Part shown: piece by piece, positions 33,041 through 43,177 of the stretch
Layout: every line of letters starts with the position of its first letter
How positions within the stretch are numbered: position 1 is the stretch's first letter
Source: Pinus tabuliformis
Taxonomy: Eukaryota; Streptophyta; Pinopsida; Pinales; Pinaceae
NCBI GenBank assembly: GCA_031772625.1
Contig: CM062813.1
Location: forward strand, 765,762,720-765,826,719
Direction of reading: 5' to 3'
DNA length: 64,000 bases
Notes under the pieces: model-generated
The model's input: the letters and a program-made list of their open reading frames with translations, nothing else
The model's database searches: none
What the model was told of the DNA's origin: nothing
Translations under genes and position numbers: made by a program

Positions 33041-35098
33041 TCAATCTTTCAAATCGTAAAGGTCTTCTAATTTGACTACCGATTTAGGTATATCATTGTT
33101 AGTGTTATCATGTTGCAATTGTTGGTCATGCTGGTCTTCGTCAATTATTTGATTGGTGTAGGATCCCTCGGATGTGAGAAAACTCACGATATCAGGATCG
33201 TCATTGAAAATTATCCAATTGGTGATGTTATCAGGGATAGATGGTCTAAAAATTAATTCAATTGAAAATCGGTCAAGGCTAAAATCTTCTGAAGGAATGA
33301 GCTTGGAAGCTACGTTGGCTAAGAGGTCTGTGCTAGCATTCTGGAGTTTGGGGATTGACGAGATATTAAATGCTATAAAATGTTCAGTCAGATCTTGAAC
33401 TAAAGATTGGTAATGCTTTAAATGACCTGATAAACAGTGTATAGTATTACGTACCTGTCTGATTATTATTTCAGAATCTCCGAAAACTTGCAGGTATTTG
33501 ACGCCTAATCCGATTGCCTTGTACAAGCCTTGGACTAGAGCTTCATATTCTGCGGTATTGTTGGTGCACTCGAATTCGAGTCTGCAAGTTAACATGGTTT
33601 TATCTCCCTCTAGGCTTACTAACACACATCCTACTCCTGCTCCTTCGTTAGACTTAGAACCATCAAAAAATAATTTCCAAAACAAAGATTTATTTACAGG
33701 ACTATCTATAAAATTAATGCATTTAGAACTATCTGTTTGAGAAAAATTTTCTACTTGAGACAAAACATAATGTTCTAAGTAAGGTGAAGTATGAGCATTA
33801 AAATTTCCTAAGAAAGAATCTACTGAATAATTGCCAATGATGTTAGAATTATATGCTACTGGTTCATTTTCTCCCTCGAGTTCTGTTACTATGTATTTTT
33901 GATGTCGTTCACGTTCAACTTTTATTTGGTTTGGTTTACCATTGTAAGGCAGCCACATATGTGACCAGTCAGTTGCAAAGTATCCATAAAGTTTTTCTGA
34001 CCAATCTTTGCTAATAATTAAGCCATAAAATTCAGGAATATCAGCAACTAAAATGTCGATAACTTGACATACCTTTGTATTGGATGACAGCCTTATGGTA
34101 ACATGATTTAACTCACCAATCACTTCAACTTGCGATCGATCTAGCTGAACTATGCGCGCTGTGGATTTCTGTGGTTGAACATTCAATTTTGCACAAATTG
34201 ATCTCGGAAAAATATTTGATGAGGCTCTAGAATCCACTAAACAATTATGCACATTTTTATTGAAGATTTCATAAGTAAGGAGAAATGGGGGAGTATGCGA
34301 TCTCGATCTTCCTCCAATTAAGGCGATATCATTTGGATCAACTTTATTTATCGTATTATTTGGAGGTCTTCCCATATCATGGGAAGATTGAGAGATTACA
34401 GTAGCTGGTAAAGGTGCAACTGGCACAACATGTAATTCTTTCAAAAGTACTTTCTGCTGGTGTTTTAACTTGCTCAATTCAAAAAAAGTAATGTTGGCCC
34501 TAGTCTTTTTCATGTCTTCAACAATGTTATACTCCATTTTATCCAAAACGATTAGCGTTTTAGATGGAGTAGATGTGTCTGTTTGGACTGGGCTGGTTTG
34601 AGTCGCTTTAGGTGATGTTTTCTTGGCTGTGACTTTATCCTTAGTCATTGAGTTTGCGCTCTTTGTCTTAGGTGTAGGCTGAGGAGGATCAAGTTGATTT
34701 ATGCTACGAGTACTAACCGGGAATACCTCTTGATCTTCCTCATTTGGGAGGATGAAATCCCACATACCTTGTAATTCTACAACTTCTTCTTCATCAGTAT
34801 GCTCTTTAGTAGCATTTTCCCCTTCTTCTTCTTCTGATTCAACATTTGAAATAGCGTTAGGGGGTTTGGAATCAGTTGAAGGATTTCTTTTAAAAGGCTT
34901 GTATGGCTTTTTAGAAGAAGTTTCTGCTACCTGTTTCTTGATGTCGACCATTTCGTTAGACATGGTCTTCAAAACTTTTTGTAATCCTTCTAAATCGAAT
35001 GGATCTTTCGGTTGTTTTTTCTTGGGATCTTCTTTGAAAGAGACCTTCTTAGATTTCCATTCTTCCATCACATTTTTCTTTTTAAGGCTATAATACAT
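33041..35098 (-). CDS. Gypsy protease plus extra (archaeal-type) RNase H, upstream of RT
   Basis: A continuous 685-codon frame. It opens with the gag tail/linker (DPFDLEGLQKVLKTMSNEMV), has a retropepsin-like segment NCLVDSRASSNIFPRSICAK (catalytic DSG changed to DSR, so probably inactive), and near its C-terminus a complete second RNase H: FFDGSKSNEGAGVGCVLVS (D), TNNTAEYEALVQGLYKA (E), VFGDSEIIIRQV (D) and STDLLANVASKLI (D). It then ends with SIPDNITNWIIFNDD and an acidic tail before RT. In Ogre and Retand elements the second RNase H follows the RT-linked one; here it precedes RT. To my memory some other plant Tat-like polyproteins share this order. Confidence 0.88.
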   Translation of the reverse strand: MYYSLKKKNVMEEWKSKKVSFKEDPKKKQPKDPFDLEGLQKVLKTMSNEMVDIKKQVAETSSKKPYKPFKRNPSTDSKPPNAISNVESEEEEGENATKEHTDEEEVVELQGMWDFILPNEEDQEVFPVSTRSINQLDPPQPTPKTKSANSMTKDKVTAKKTSPKATQTSPVQTDTSTPSKTLIVLDKMEYNIVEDMKKTRANITFFELSKLKHQQKVLLKELHVVPVAPLPATVISQSSHDMGRPPNNTINKVDPNDIALIGGRSRSHTPPFLLTYEIFNKNVHNCLVDSRASSNIFPRSICAKLNVQPQKSTARIVQLDRSQVEVIGELNHVTIRLSSNTKVCQVIDILVADIPEFYGLIISKDWSEKLYGYFATDWSHMWLPYNGKPNQIKVERERHQKYIVTELEGENEPVAYNSNIIGNYSVDSFLGNFNAHTSPYLEHYVLSQVENFSQTDSSKCINFIDSPVNKSLFWKLFFDGSKSNEGAGVGCVLVSLEGDKTMLTCRLEFECTNNTAEYEALVQGLYKAIGLGVKYLQVFGDSEIIIRQVRNTIHCLSGHLKHYQSLVQDLTEHFIAFNISSIPKLQNASTDLLANVASKLIPSEDFSLDRFSIELIFRPSIPDNITNWIIFNDDPDIVSFLTSEGSYTNQIIDEDQHDQQLQHDNTNNDIPKSVVKLEDLYDLKD

Positions 35099-36222
35099 TT
35101 CTCTACTGCTATTGCTTCTTTCATATTTTCAACTAAGGTTGTTTTATTAGCCCTATCAAAAAAGAGTGCTAAGTTTGATGGTAAAGCATTAATATACCAT
35201 TCACATCGCACTTCTTCACTAGGCTGAGAAGCAGTAGGTATTTTGTTTAGGATTTTATTGAAACGTAAATTGAAATCTTTGATAGGTTCTCTTGACTCAG
35301 CTCTAAGATTAGACAAGTCATTGATCAGTGTCGCTATAGACCTGTCATCACCAAACTTGGTCAAAAATTGTTCTTGGAAGATATCCCAACTAGTAATAGA
35401 TCCAGATGGTAACGAGAAATACCATGATCTAGCTGTTCCTTGCAAAGTATAGGGAAAAAGTCGAACAACAACATCCTCATTGGTAACTCCATTGAGATTT
35501 ATGGACAACATAAAGTTATTTATATGTTCTTCTGCTAGCATGCTTGCCTCAGGGTTAAACTTAGGCAGCCATTTTTCAGGATGGGCCGGTATCTGACTTA
35601 AGGGTGCAGGCATTAAGACTGCCCCTGGGTTATTCCATGGAGATTGGGCCATTGCTGAAATACTAATAGAAGAAAGTGCAGAAGATGATCCTTGTGGTTG
35701 AGAAGATGAGGATATTATAACTCCAGAGGTTTGAGAAGGAGTTGAGGAAGTTGCAATAGGTTGATGGACGATGACCTGAAGTGGGGGAGTGGATGGTTGA
35801 CTTCGCGGTGAAGAATTTGAGATGGATGATGATGATGAAAGAGTCTTACTATCGGATCCTTTAGGAGACTTCCTTGCTCTCTTCCTAGAAGGTAGAGGTA
35901 ATTCGGTTGGCTGAACACCAAACTTTTCGCTTTTTAATCTGGTGAGAGGATGAGCATGGTTGTATTGCAAAGTCACACTGCCTTGAGATTTATCAGATTT
36001 CTGAGGAGATATATAAAATCGCTGAAGTTTGTGAATCAAAGATTCAACTTCAGGGGGTTCAATTGTAGATTGTTCTGAAATGTCAGGGTTTGTAGCAGTA
36101 GCTATTGATCTAGCGACTTCTAACTCTGGATTTAAGGTTTCTGAATGCAATGGAGAAGTCGGAGGAGATGGTGAGGGCGATTTACTCTTAGAATGGTATT
36201 TAGATTTGGATTTGCTTGCCAT
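35068..36222 (-). CDS. Gypsy gag
   Basis: ATG at 36,222 lies 39 bases inside the 5' LTR and starts MASKSKSKYHSKSKSPSPSP, a Ser/Pro-rich N-terminus. The capsid-like core is in the second half: WLPKFNPEASMLAEEHINNF, RLFPYTLQGTARSWYFSLP, WDIFQEQFLTKFGDDRS and LSNLRAESREPIKDFNLRFN, matching the retrotransposon gag family. 384 codons, intact. It ends at a TGA near 35,070 and overlaps the next frame in an A-rich stretch (minus strand TTAAAAAGAAAAATG), one base out of phase. Confidence 0.93.
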   Translation of the reverse strand: MASKSKSKYHSKSKSPSPSPPTSPLHSETLNPELEVARSIATATNPDISEQSTIEPPEVESLIHKLQRFYISPQKSDKSQGSVTLQYNHAHPLTRLKSEKFGVQPTELPLPSRKRARKSPKGSDSKTLSSSSSISNSSPRSQPSTPPLQVIVHQPIATSSTPSQTSGVIISSSSQPQGSSSALSSISISAMAQSPWNNPGAVLMPAPLSQIPAHPEKWLPKFNPEASMLAEEHINNFMLSINLNGVTNEDVVVRLFPYTLQGTARSWYFSLPSGSITSWDIFQEQFLTKFGDDRSIATLINDLSNLRAESREPIKDFNLRFNKILNKIPTASQPSEEVRCEWYINALPSNLALFFDRANKTTLVENMKEAIAVEKCIIALKRKM

Positions 36223-36236
36223 TCATAGTTCTCAGG

Positions 36237-36254
36237 CCCTCCTTCTAGCGCCAA
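36237..36254 (-). other. Gypsy primer-binding site
   Basis: Minus strand TTGGCGCTAGAAGGAGGG, six bases inside the 5' LTR. Sequences of this type follow the 5' LTR in many plant Ty3/gypsy elements. I do not assign the tRNA. Confidence 0.75.
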
Positions 36255-36260
36255 ATATGT

Positions 36261-37649
36261 TGAAGCCCTGAAAATCGGGTCTACAATAAGGGGGATACTC
36301 GCCCGGTCCGGACCTTGGTTGGCAGCTCCTTTTCTGTTTGGTATAGCGGGTCCGACTGGGGATGTGGGACCAGTTTCCCAATTTCAGTGTGTGTGTGAGA
36401 AAGATGAATATTTCTGTTTCTAACAGTTTCTAAATGGAATACTTCTTAATCTAATTCTAATCTAATAATAAGGAAACTGTATTCTAATAACAAGAATATG
36501 TAAATCTACACTAACCCGGGGTGTGATTTTTCTTCTATGCAATCTAAAATGATTTCAAACAACAACTGGTAATAAAGATCATTCAGCTGTTATGAGAAAA
36601 GAATTCAGTACAGATGAACCATTTGAGCCCGTGGTAGCAACTACTTCCATTACTCTAGGATTTTGCTATTCGAGCAGATTATACATGCCTTCCCACGTAG
36701 CTATTCCCGTGTCTCTGTTACAAGCCGTGTCTGTATATAAGGGTGCCATTTCCTTTTCTTTTGAGCTCAAATCTTTGCTTTTCTTTCCCATTTCAACCTG
36801 TGTAATGCTTTGTATCGGCCTCTGTCTTCCGTTTCTGCAATTCACAAGTGAAGCGAAAATGAATGATAGGTAAGGGTGATGGGAAAAGTTTTAAATGCCG
36901 CAGACATATCAAGCATACCACCTTACGTGAAATGATTCTTTCGATAATCACGCACCCATAATCCATTATAACTGGAAATTAACTCATTTATTAGCATTAA
37001 AGCGCATAACCAGGTGTCAGCTTAGGGAAAATACTTTTCTTGAATAACGTGCCCGAAAGATCTGCGATGAAGCTATTTTGCGATTTGCTTCGCAACATCG
37101 CAGATCGCAATATCGCAATATCGCAATATTGCAACATCGCAATATCGATCGCTCGTGAAATCAAATTATAGTTTTATCGCTGCATCGTAAAATCGCAGTA
37201 TCGCAACATCGCAATATCGCAAATTGCATAAATGTTATGGTGACAATCTTTGTTAACCTATTTTCTGCGATATGCGATCTTGCGATCGGCGTCATCGCAT
37301 ATCGGCAAATTTTAAAGTGTTTTAATGAGAGTTGTGCTGAATGCGATGCGATATTTGTTTTTTATCACATATCGCGATCTCGCAAATGTTGGAATTGTGC
37401 TTGTAAGGTGGCATCCCGCTATCTTATGCGATGCAATATTTCCTAAGGAAAGATTTTACTTTACCTTATCATAAAACTTAGCTTTTTTGGATTTTTCAAG
37501 AAGGTTTCCTAAGCTTATGATGGTAATTTTATTCAAAAAGGAAATTTAAACACTATTTTAATTTTTTAGATTTTTAACTAAGGGTCCCCTCTTATTTAGT
37601 ATTAGGAATAACACTAAATAAAAAAGGGGGGTTATTGCTGGCCACAACA
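36261..37649 (-). repeat. Gypsy 5' LTR with internal deletion (1,389 bp)
   Basis: Begins TGAAGCCCTG on the plus strand and ends GGCCACAACA. Collinear with the 3' LTR except that GTACAGATGAACCATTTGAG joins what in the 3' LTR are sequences 1.19 kb apart (about 26,905 and 28,092). The short homology GAACCATT at both edges suggests deletion by microhomology. The deletion removed most of the LTR-borne frame, whose remaining part here also has a stop (LLE-stop). Confidence 0.93.
37065..37235. repeat. CpG-rich ATCGCAAT-type short repeat in the 5' LTR
   Basis: Counterpart of 28,530-28,720, with more of the CG dinucleotides kept (runs of CAATATCGCAATATCGC). Confidence 0.8.
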
Positions 37650-37655
37650 TGCCCT
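37650..37655. repeat. Candidate gypsy target-site duplication, right
   Basis: TGCCCT directly after the terminal CA of the 5' LTR (outer end), matching 26,540-26,545. Confidence 0.55.
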
Positions 37656-37689
37656 TAATAACCTCCCTGAAAACGACGCGAAAATGATG

Positions 37690-38310
37690 GGGAAATTAAT
37701 TGTTTTAATAAAACAAGTCAATTGATCACACATAAATTATCAACCAGGGAAAGTCTATTTATTTCAAGGTTATTATGGACAGTATATGTAGGCAACAATT
37801 GCTAACTGACATTGACTAATTTCTAATTATCGCTTTCTTCTACAAAACTTAGCACTCAATGAAACTAATATCGCTATAACTCTTCACACTTGCCGGAATG
37901 GAAATCAATTAAAAAAATATCACTATTAAACCCACACTTACATGAAAATGAAACTCTACACATAATGTTGGAAAATAAATTACAGTTGCAGAATAAGATA
38001 ACATTCATCTACTCTAGGATCACTCTTGTAGGGGAAAGAAATAACATTCATTGAAATCAGTTCCTCACTTTCACAAAATAATTCAATCACAACCTTACAC
38101 AACCATCAATCCTTATGCTAATAATTAGAAATCAACCAACTCATCAATTGATAACACATTGTATCAGTTGTAACAAAAACTCACCAATATTATGTATTAA
38201 TAATGGATGATAAATATGTAGCAACAATCGAACAATAGTAGCAATACACAATTAGTAAGGATCGATCCAGGAATAATATGATGACACACATGCAATATGT
38301 ATTAAATATT
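37690..38310. repeat. Dispersed repeat R1, copy 2 (uninterrupted)
   Basis: Aligns continuously with 3,335-3,679 plus 10,505-10,815. The LINE-1 target is present once, at about 38,003-38,025 (ATTCATCTACTCTAGGATC then ACTCTTGTAGG), so this is the empty site. Confidence 0.82.
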
Positions 38311-39468
38311 TTGCAAGCCTTTAGTGAGATAATTAAACTAAGTATTCAAAATGAAATATAGAGGAGAAATGGAAAGAATTCATTGGGATGAGTGATGTTG
38401 TAGTTAATGAATCTTCTTGGGATAAATATGAGAGCTCTTACAAGCCTCTAAGAGAGTGTTCCACCTCTTAAATGATTCTCCACATGCATTACAATTCTCT
38501 TACGAAATAGACTTGCATTGATATCTAATGTTAATTAATATAAATACCAAATCTACCACATATAATGATATGCCAATATGTATTGGATGGGAACCCAAGT
38601 TTCCTTAACAGGGTATGATACTTTCCTGTCCCTAGTTTTTTTGGAACCTCCCTTAAGGTTGTAGGGTTGAACCATTCAAGATATGAGAGGATTTAGCATT
38701 TGATGATTCCCTAGAGTGAGATAAGCCTGTAAAGTTAGAGCCAAACTAATAGCAAGAGGTCCATGTTCTAGTGCTAGAGAATATGCCAAGAGTTTTGGTA
38801 AGTGAATTCAAAATTATAGTTCAAAAATTATTCCAATCTGAGTGTGTACTTGCAAGTTAGTGAAAGAGAGAGGGGATACAAAGAGACCTTACAAACAATA
38901 ATTGGATGGTATAAGTAGGAAATGGAATGACCTCAAGGCATAATTCAACAACATTAACCCCAACTTTAATTCAATTGCTTCAATTGTATACCCAAGGCAC
39001 ATTGCAAATGGATATGCCATAAGCTCACATGTTCAAATTTGTTTGTGTCCTTTAGGTTGCCAACTAAATTTGTGCAAGAAGTGATGGAGGGAGGGGGATC
39101 TAATGAGGTTTTCCTTAAAAAAATGTGATTAGTAAACTAATTTTTAGAGGGAGAGATCTAGATAAAAATTCAAGCCCCATGATTTGACCACATACTAGGA
39201 GTGTCTTAGTCCATACTATATAGTTTTTCCCAAATACAAGCTCTTTATTCTAGAAGCTATAATAACAAGTCATAATACATTCAAGAAATTCATGGGTCAC
39301 TTAGTTCCTTGAGATGAGTAAATATTAAGGGACATTTGACTCAATAGAAGACCCAAATGGATTTTGGCCATTGTGGCCTCATAATGAAGCATTTGAGGAA
39401 ACTATGGACTCGTTGATCCTTCTTCTTTTGTGCCCCTATTTCACAATCAACCTCAATTACTAAGCCTA
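38311..39468. other. Intergenic DNA between R1 and copia-1
   Basis: AT-rich, no recognisable gene. Its right edge carries ATTTCACAATCAACCTCAAT, one unit of a motif that recurs beyond the right end of copia-1 (49,185-49,430), so copia-1 probably landed in that array. GCCTA at 39,464-39,468 is the left target duplication. Confidence 0.5.
39464..39468. repeat. copia-1 target-site duplication, left
   Basis: GCCTA, four of five bases equal to TCCTA at 48,959-48,963. Confidence 0.65.
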
Positions 39469-40354
39469 TGTAGATTTTCTGGTAGATTCACAAGCTCATG
39501 CAATGTACTAAAGCAAGAGACAAGAATCTACTTCTACTCTTCACATCGGAAGCACATAAAGATTGAGCAAAATAATAATCGACAAGAGGAATAGAATCAA
39601 ATATACATAACACAATAAATATCCAGGGAAAGCCACAACTAAAAACCCCACTACCTGTATTGCATATATCAGAAAATCAAGATGAGATTACAATGCTTGT
39701 TCTCATAAGAAAAATCCCAACGCTCAGTAAAATCAATCTCCAACTCACAAGAAAACTCTTGGCCAACGCTTACCTAATTCTCCCGTTCTACAAGTCCCTA
39801 TTTCCTTGCCCAATTACTATGGTTGATTAGTCATCTTAAAGGGAAATTAATGCATCCAAAACTGCACAATCCCTTCTATGTTCAGTTCCTGATTGCATGC
39901 ACCATCTGTACAACTCAGAAAATTATACAACAAATAGTACGCTGTCCCTGCACTCTAGTCTCTACTGGGTCTTTCTCAGAATAGACATGGATGAGTTTCT
40001 AATGAAGGAATCTTCAGTTATCTGGAGTAGCACTAGTTAATGCATTAGTGCACCAACTAACTGTTAACTCACTATTAGTTGCTCAAACAGTTTGGAACTA
40101 ATTTAACTGGACTTAACTTAGTAAATTGAGTTAACTAATTACAACTCATACTTAACTCATCCTGGACCCCTATAATATTGGGAGAGCATATACATGACTT
40201 CAGAAATACTTCCAACACGAAATTCCTAATACAATTAAGCTAATTAAACTTAATTAACTATTTACAAGTTTATATGAGAATAGAATTCGTTTTTAATTCA
40301 TATTTTAATTCAAGGAAAATTTAAACTGGAATTTCTTGTTGCCATTTCTCAACA
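39469..40354 (-). repeat. copia-1 3' LTR (886 bp)
   Basis: Plus-strand ends TGTAGATTTTC and CATTTCTCAACA; collinear with 48,072-48,958. Contains a TTGCCCAATTACTATGG unit, the decayed form of TTGCGCAATTCCTATGG seen in the 5' LTR and, repeatedly, in the leader. Confidence 0.93.
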
Positions 40355-40929
40355 CTCCCTCTCAATACGAAAGGGATTATCAGTTACCCCGATCTTGTCT
40401 CTGTGAAACTTGAATTTACATCTTGACAATTCCTTTGTCAAGATGTCAACATCTTGACAATTCCTTTGTCAAGATGTCAACATCTTGCTCCTCTGTGGGA
40501 ATGTAATCTAACAACATGATTCACCTCAATACATAATCTTTGAGATGATGATATTTGATATCAATATGCTTGGACTGATCATGAAAATCTGGATTTTCGG
40601 AGATCTTGATACAACTTTGATTATCGTAGTAAATCATAGTAGGATCCATCTACTCACCAAAGAAACCAACCAGGATCTTCCTCATCCAGATAGCCTGACA
40701 TGTTGTCTGACTTGCAGCCATGTACTCTGCCTCTGCCAAACTGAGTGAAACCGATCTTTGTTTCCTGCTGTACCAAGAAACTGCCACTGACTCGATACCG
40801 AAGATCCCTCCTGATGTGCTCTTCCTGTCGGTGAAGCCTTGAAGCTTCACTCCCTCTGTCTGTCTGTACCATAACCCAAACTAAGTAGTGCCCCTGAGGT
40901 ATCTCAACACATGCTTTTCTGCCTTCCAA
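40349..40929 (-). pseudogene. copia-1 RNase H
   Basis: Minus strand reads FTDRKSTSGGIFGIESVAVS, SWYSRKQRSVSLSLAEAEYM and then, close to the 3' LTR, DVDILTKELSRC, the C-terminal (I/V)L/FTK motif of copia pol. A 31-bp tandem duplication at 40,418-40,479 falls in that motif and, not being a multiple of three, brings in a TGA. The downstream copy of the frame would stop inside the first bases of the LTR (TGTTGA), a compact arrangement. Confidence 0.88.
40418..40479. repeat. 31-bp tandem duplication with hairpin units
   Basis: Units 40,418-40,448 and 40,449-40,479 are identical. Each contains CATCTTGACAA and its reverse complement TTGTCAAGATG separated by a few bases, so each unit can fold into an 11-bp stem. 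Confidence 0.92.
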
Positions 40930-40991
40930 TACAACTTGGTAGGCCTAACCATCGCTTGACTAAGCTAGGTAATTACATAGCACATATCTTG

Positions 40992-41804
40992 TCATGTGTT
41001 CACCAAGTACATGAGTGAACCCACAAGCTGCCTGTAAATAATAGCTTCCACTACTTCCCTTGAAGTAGCATCCTCCTTCCTCCAGTTACCAGCTAGAGGA
41101 GTCTCCATGGGTTTACTTCTCTCCATGTGGAATCTCCTGAGTATCTCGTTGGCATACTTTCCCTGAGATACAAACAACTCCCCATATCCCTGCCATAACT
41201 CCATGCCAAGAAAGTAATGCATGAGCTCCATGTCCTTCATCTCAAAATCTCTTGCAAGGTCCTCCTTGCAAGATTTAATCATCTTCTCATCACCTGTGAG
41301 TATGAGATCATCAACATACAATACAATGATCAACAACTTACCTTCCACCACTATGTGGTACAGGTTCGCATCCGCTTTAGTCTTTGTGAAGCATAACCCA
41401 GTGAAGTAGTTATCTATCCTGGTGTACCAAGCGTGGGGTGCGTACCTCAGCCCATACAAAACTCTCTTGAGTTAGCACACATGCGACTCATGGTCAAAGG
41501 TTTCAAAACCTTCAGGCTACTCTATGTACTCCTCTTCCTCAATCATGCCATTGAGGAAGGTTGTCTTCACATCCATCTAATGGATCTTCTAGCCCATATG
41601 TGATGATAGTGCCAATATAGATGTGATTGATGAGTACCTTACAACAAGAGCAAAGGTCTCATAATAGTCAATCCCCTCTACCTGTGAAAAGCCACAGGCC
41701 ACAAATCTAGCCTTATGCTTCTCAACACGACTATTTGCATCTTTCTTTACCTTGTAAAGCCAATGGGAGCTCACTACTGACTTGTCCTCCAGTCTTGGAA
41801 CCAC
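40992..41804 (-). pseudogene. copia-1 reverse transcriptase
   Basis: 41,804-41,589 reads SSHWLYKVKKDANSRVEKHK, KARFVACGFSQVEGIDYYET; 41,459-40,992 reads MYGLRYAPHAWYTRIDNYF, IIVLYVDDLILTGDE (YVDD active site), MHYFLGMELWQGYGELFVSQ and YRQLVGSLMYL. A stretch of about 130 bases between the two blocks has lost the frame. Copies element RNA to cDNA in particles. Confidence 0.92.
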
Positions 41805-42062
41805 ATCTCAAAAACTGTTTCAAACTATGAAGTTAAACTCCTCCACCATTGCATCAACCCAAACTGGTTGTTTCACTACTTCTTGAAAGGATTATGGCTC
41901 TATCACAACACATGCACCCATAAGATCCATGTATCCAGTGTACCTCTGAGGTGACCTCCTCTGCCTACACTGAGAAATGGGTGCTCCCACATTCAACTGT
42001 GCATCATCCAACAATCTGTCAGCCTCTTTAGTGCACTTTCTTCCCTCTCTGGAAGACTCAGC

Positions 42063-43052
42063 CTAAGATGTCTCCACTCCTGGAACCTCTGCGTGTGGCT
42101 TCTCCACATCAATTTGAGGCTCCTCAACCTTAGGAGCTAAAATCTCCTCATTCGCATGTAGCTCAAGCTCCCTCTCAAGGGAAACTTGCATGGACTTCTC
42201 CTCATCAAATTTTCCATCCCTACAAACCACTGTCATTTGACTGGTCGGCATGTACACCTGATAGATGTTAGGTGTATTAGTGTACCCCTCAAATATCCCC
42301 AACTCTGCTGTTGGCTCAAGCTTCTTCTATGCATCTTTGGTCACATGGAAATATACCAATGACCCAAAATTCCTGAAGTGACCAACATCTGGCCTCTTAC
42401 CGGAATAAGCCTCCACTAGTGTCTTCATCTCAAGTATTTGATGTGGACTACGGTTCTGAACATAAACCGTTGTGTTGCATGCCTCAACCCACAAGTGTAG
42501 TGGTAGGCCCTGACCATGCAACATTTCCCTTGCTGCCCCTACTATGCTTTCGGTCTACCTCTCGGCCACCCCATTCTGCTGAGGGCTATGGGGTGCCATC
42601 AACTCCCATTTGATCCCTTCCGCTGCGTAGAAGTTCTTAAACTCATTTGAGACATACTCAACACCATTATCACTCCGTAGAGCTTTAACCTTCTTGCTCA
42701 ACTCTTTCTCAACCAATGCTTTAAACTCACAAAACTTTGTGAAAGTTTGATCCTTTTTCTGCATGAAAAATATCCATCATTTACGAGAATAGTCATCAAC
42801 AAATATAACATAATACCTGTGTTTGGCCGTGGATGCTATCGAGAATGGTCCACACACATCTGAATGGAATCTCTCTAGAATAGACTCTACTCGACTGTCT
42901 CTGTCTCCAAAGGAAAACTTGGTGTGTTTTCCCAAAGTACACCCCTTGCATGTATCAACTTGCTCAAGCGTGCCTTTGGGGAGACCGGTAGAGATCTGCT
43001 GCAATATCTTCAAAGCCCCATGATGCAAGTGGCCTAATCGCCTGTGCCACAA
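42063..43052 (-). pseudogene. copia-1 integrase
   Basis: Zinc finger HRRLGHLHHGALKIL with CKGCTLGKH (HHCC), then FHSDVCGPF and YYVIFVDDYSRK (first Asp), KALRSDNGVEYVSNEF (second Asp), HSPQQNGVAER (Glu) and, downstream, LWVEACNTTVYVQNRSPHQI and FGSLVYFHVTKDA. The linker towards RT (42,302-42,063) is Glu-rich. Stops separate four open blocks. Confidence 0.92.
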
Positions 43053-43177
43053 CTCACCAACATCTCGACTCTACATCTTTTCTGCTTTTGAACTCAAAGC
43101 AACACACTCCTATACCTCCATCTTATAGAGATTCTCACACAAATCCCTATCTTCTTTACTTGACCCATGGCTATTTG

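Larger units (their letters stand above)
26548..37649 (-). mobile_element. Ty3/gypsy retrotransposon, Tat-like, with LTR-borne ORF
   Basis: An 11.1-kb minus-strand element: 5' LTR 36,261-37,649, PBS 36,237-36,254, gag, protease, an extra RNase H, RT, RNase H, integrase, 1.1 kb of non-coding DNA, 3' LTR 26,548-29,138. LTR ends are TG...CA read on the minus strand (TGTTGTGG...GGCTTCA). In the first roughly 355 shared bases at the inner/left LTR end I count about 11 differences, mostly or all transitions, roughly 3 percent. That makes it the youngest LTR element here. A candidate target duplication TGCCCT abuts the right end and lies two bases from the left end. Several in-frame stops in pol show that it is no longer autonomous. 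Confidence 0.95.

Noticed and set aside
34752-35093. Ser-rich plus-strand open frame
   Set aside because: Antisense shadow of the gypsy protease-RNase H frame.
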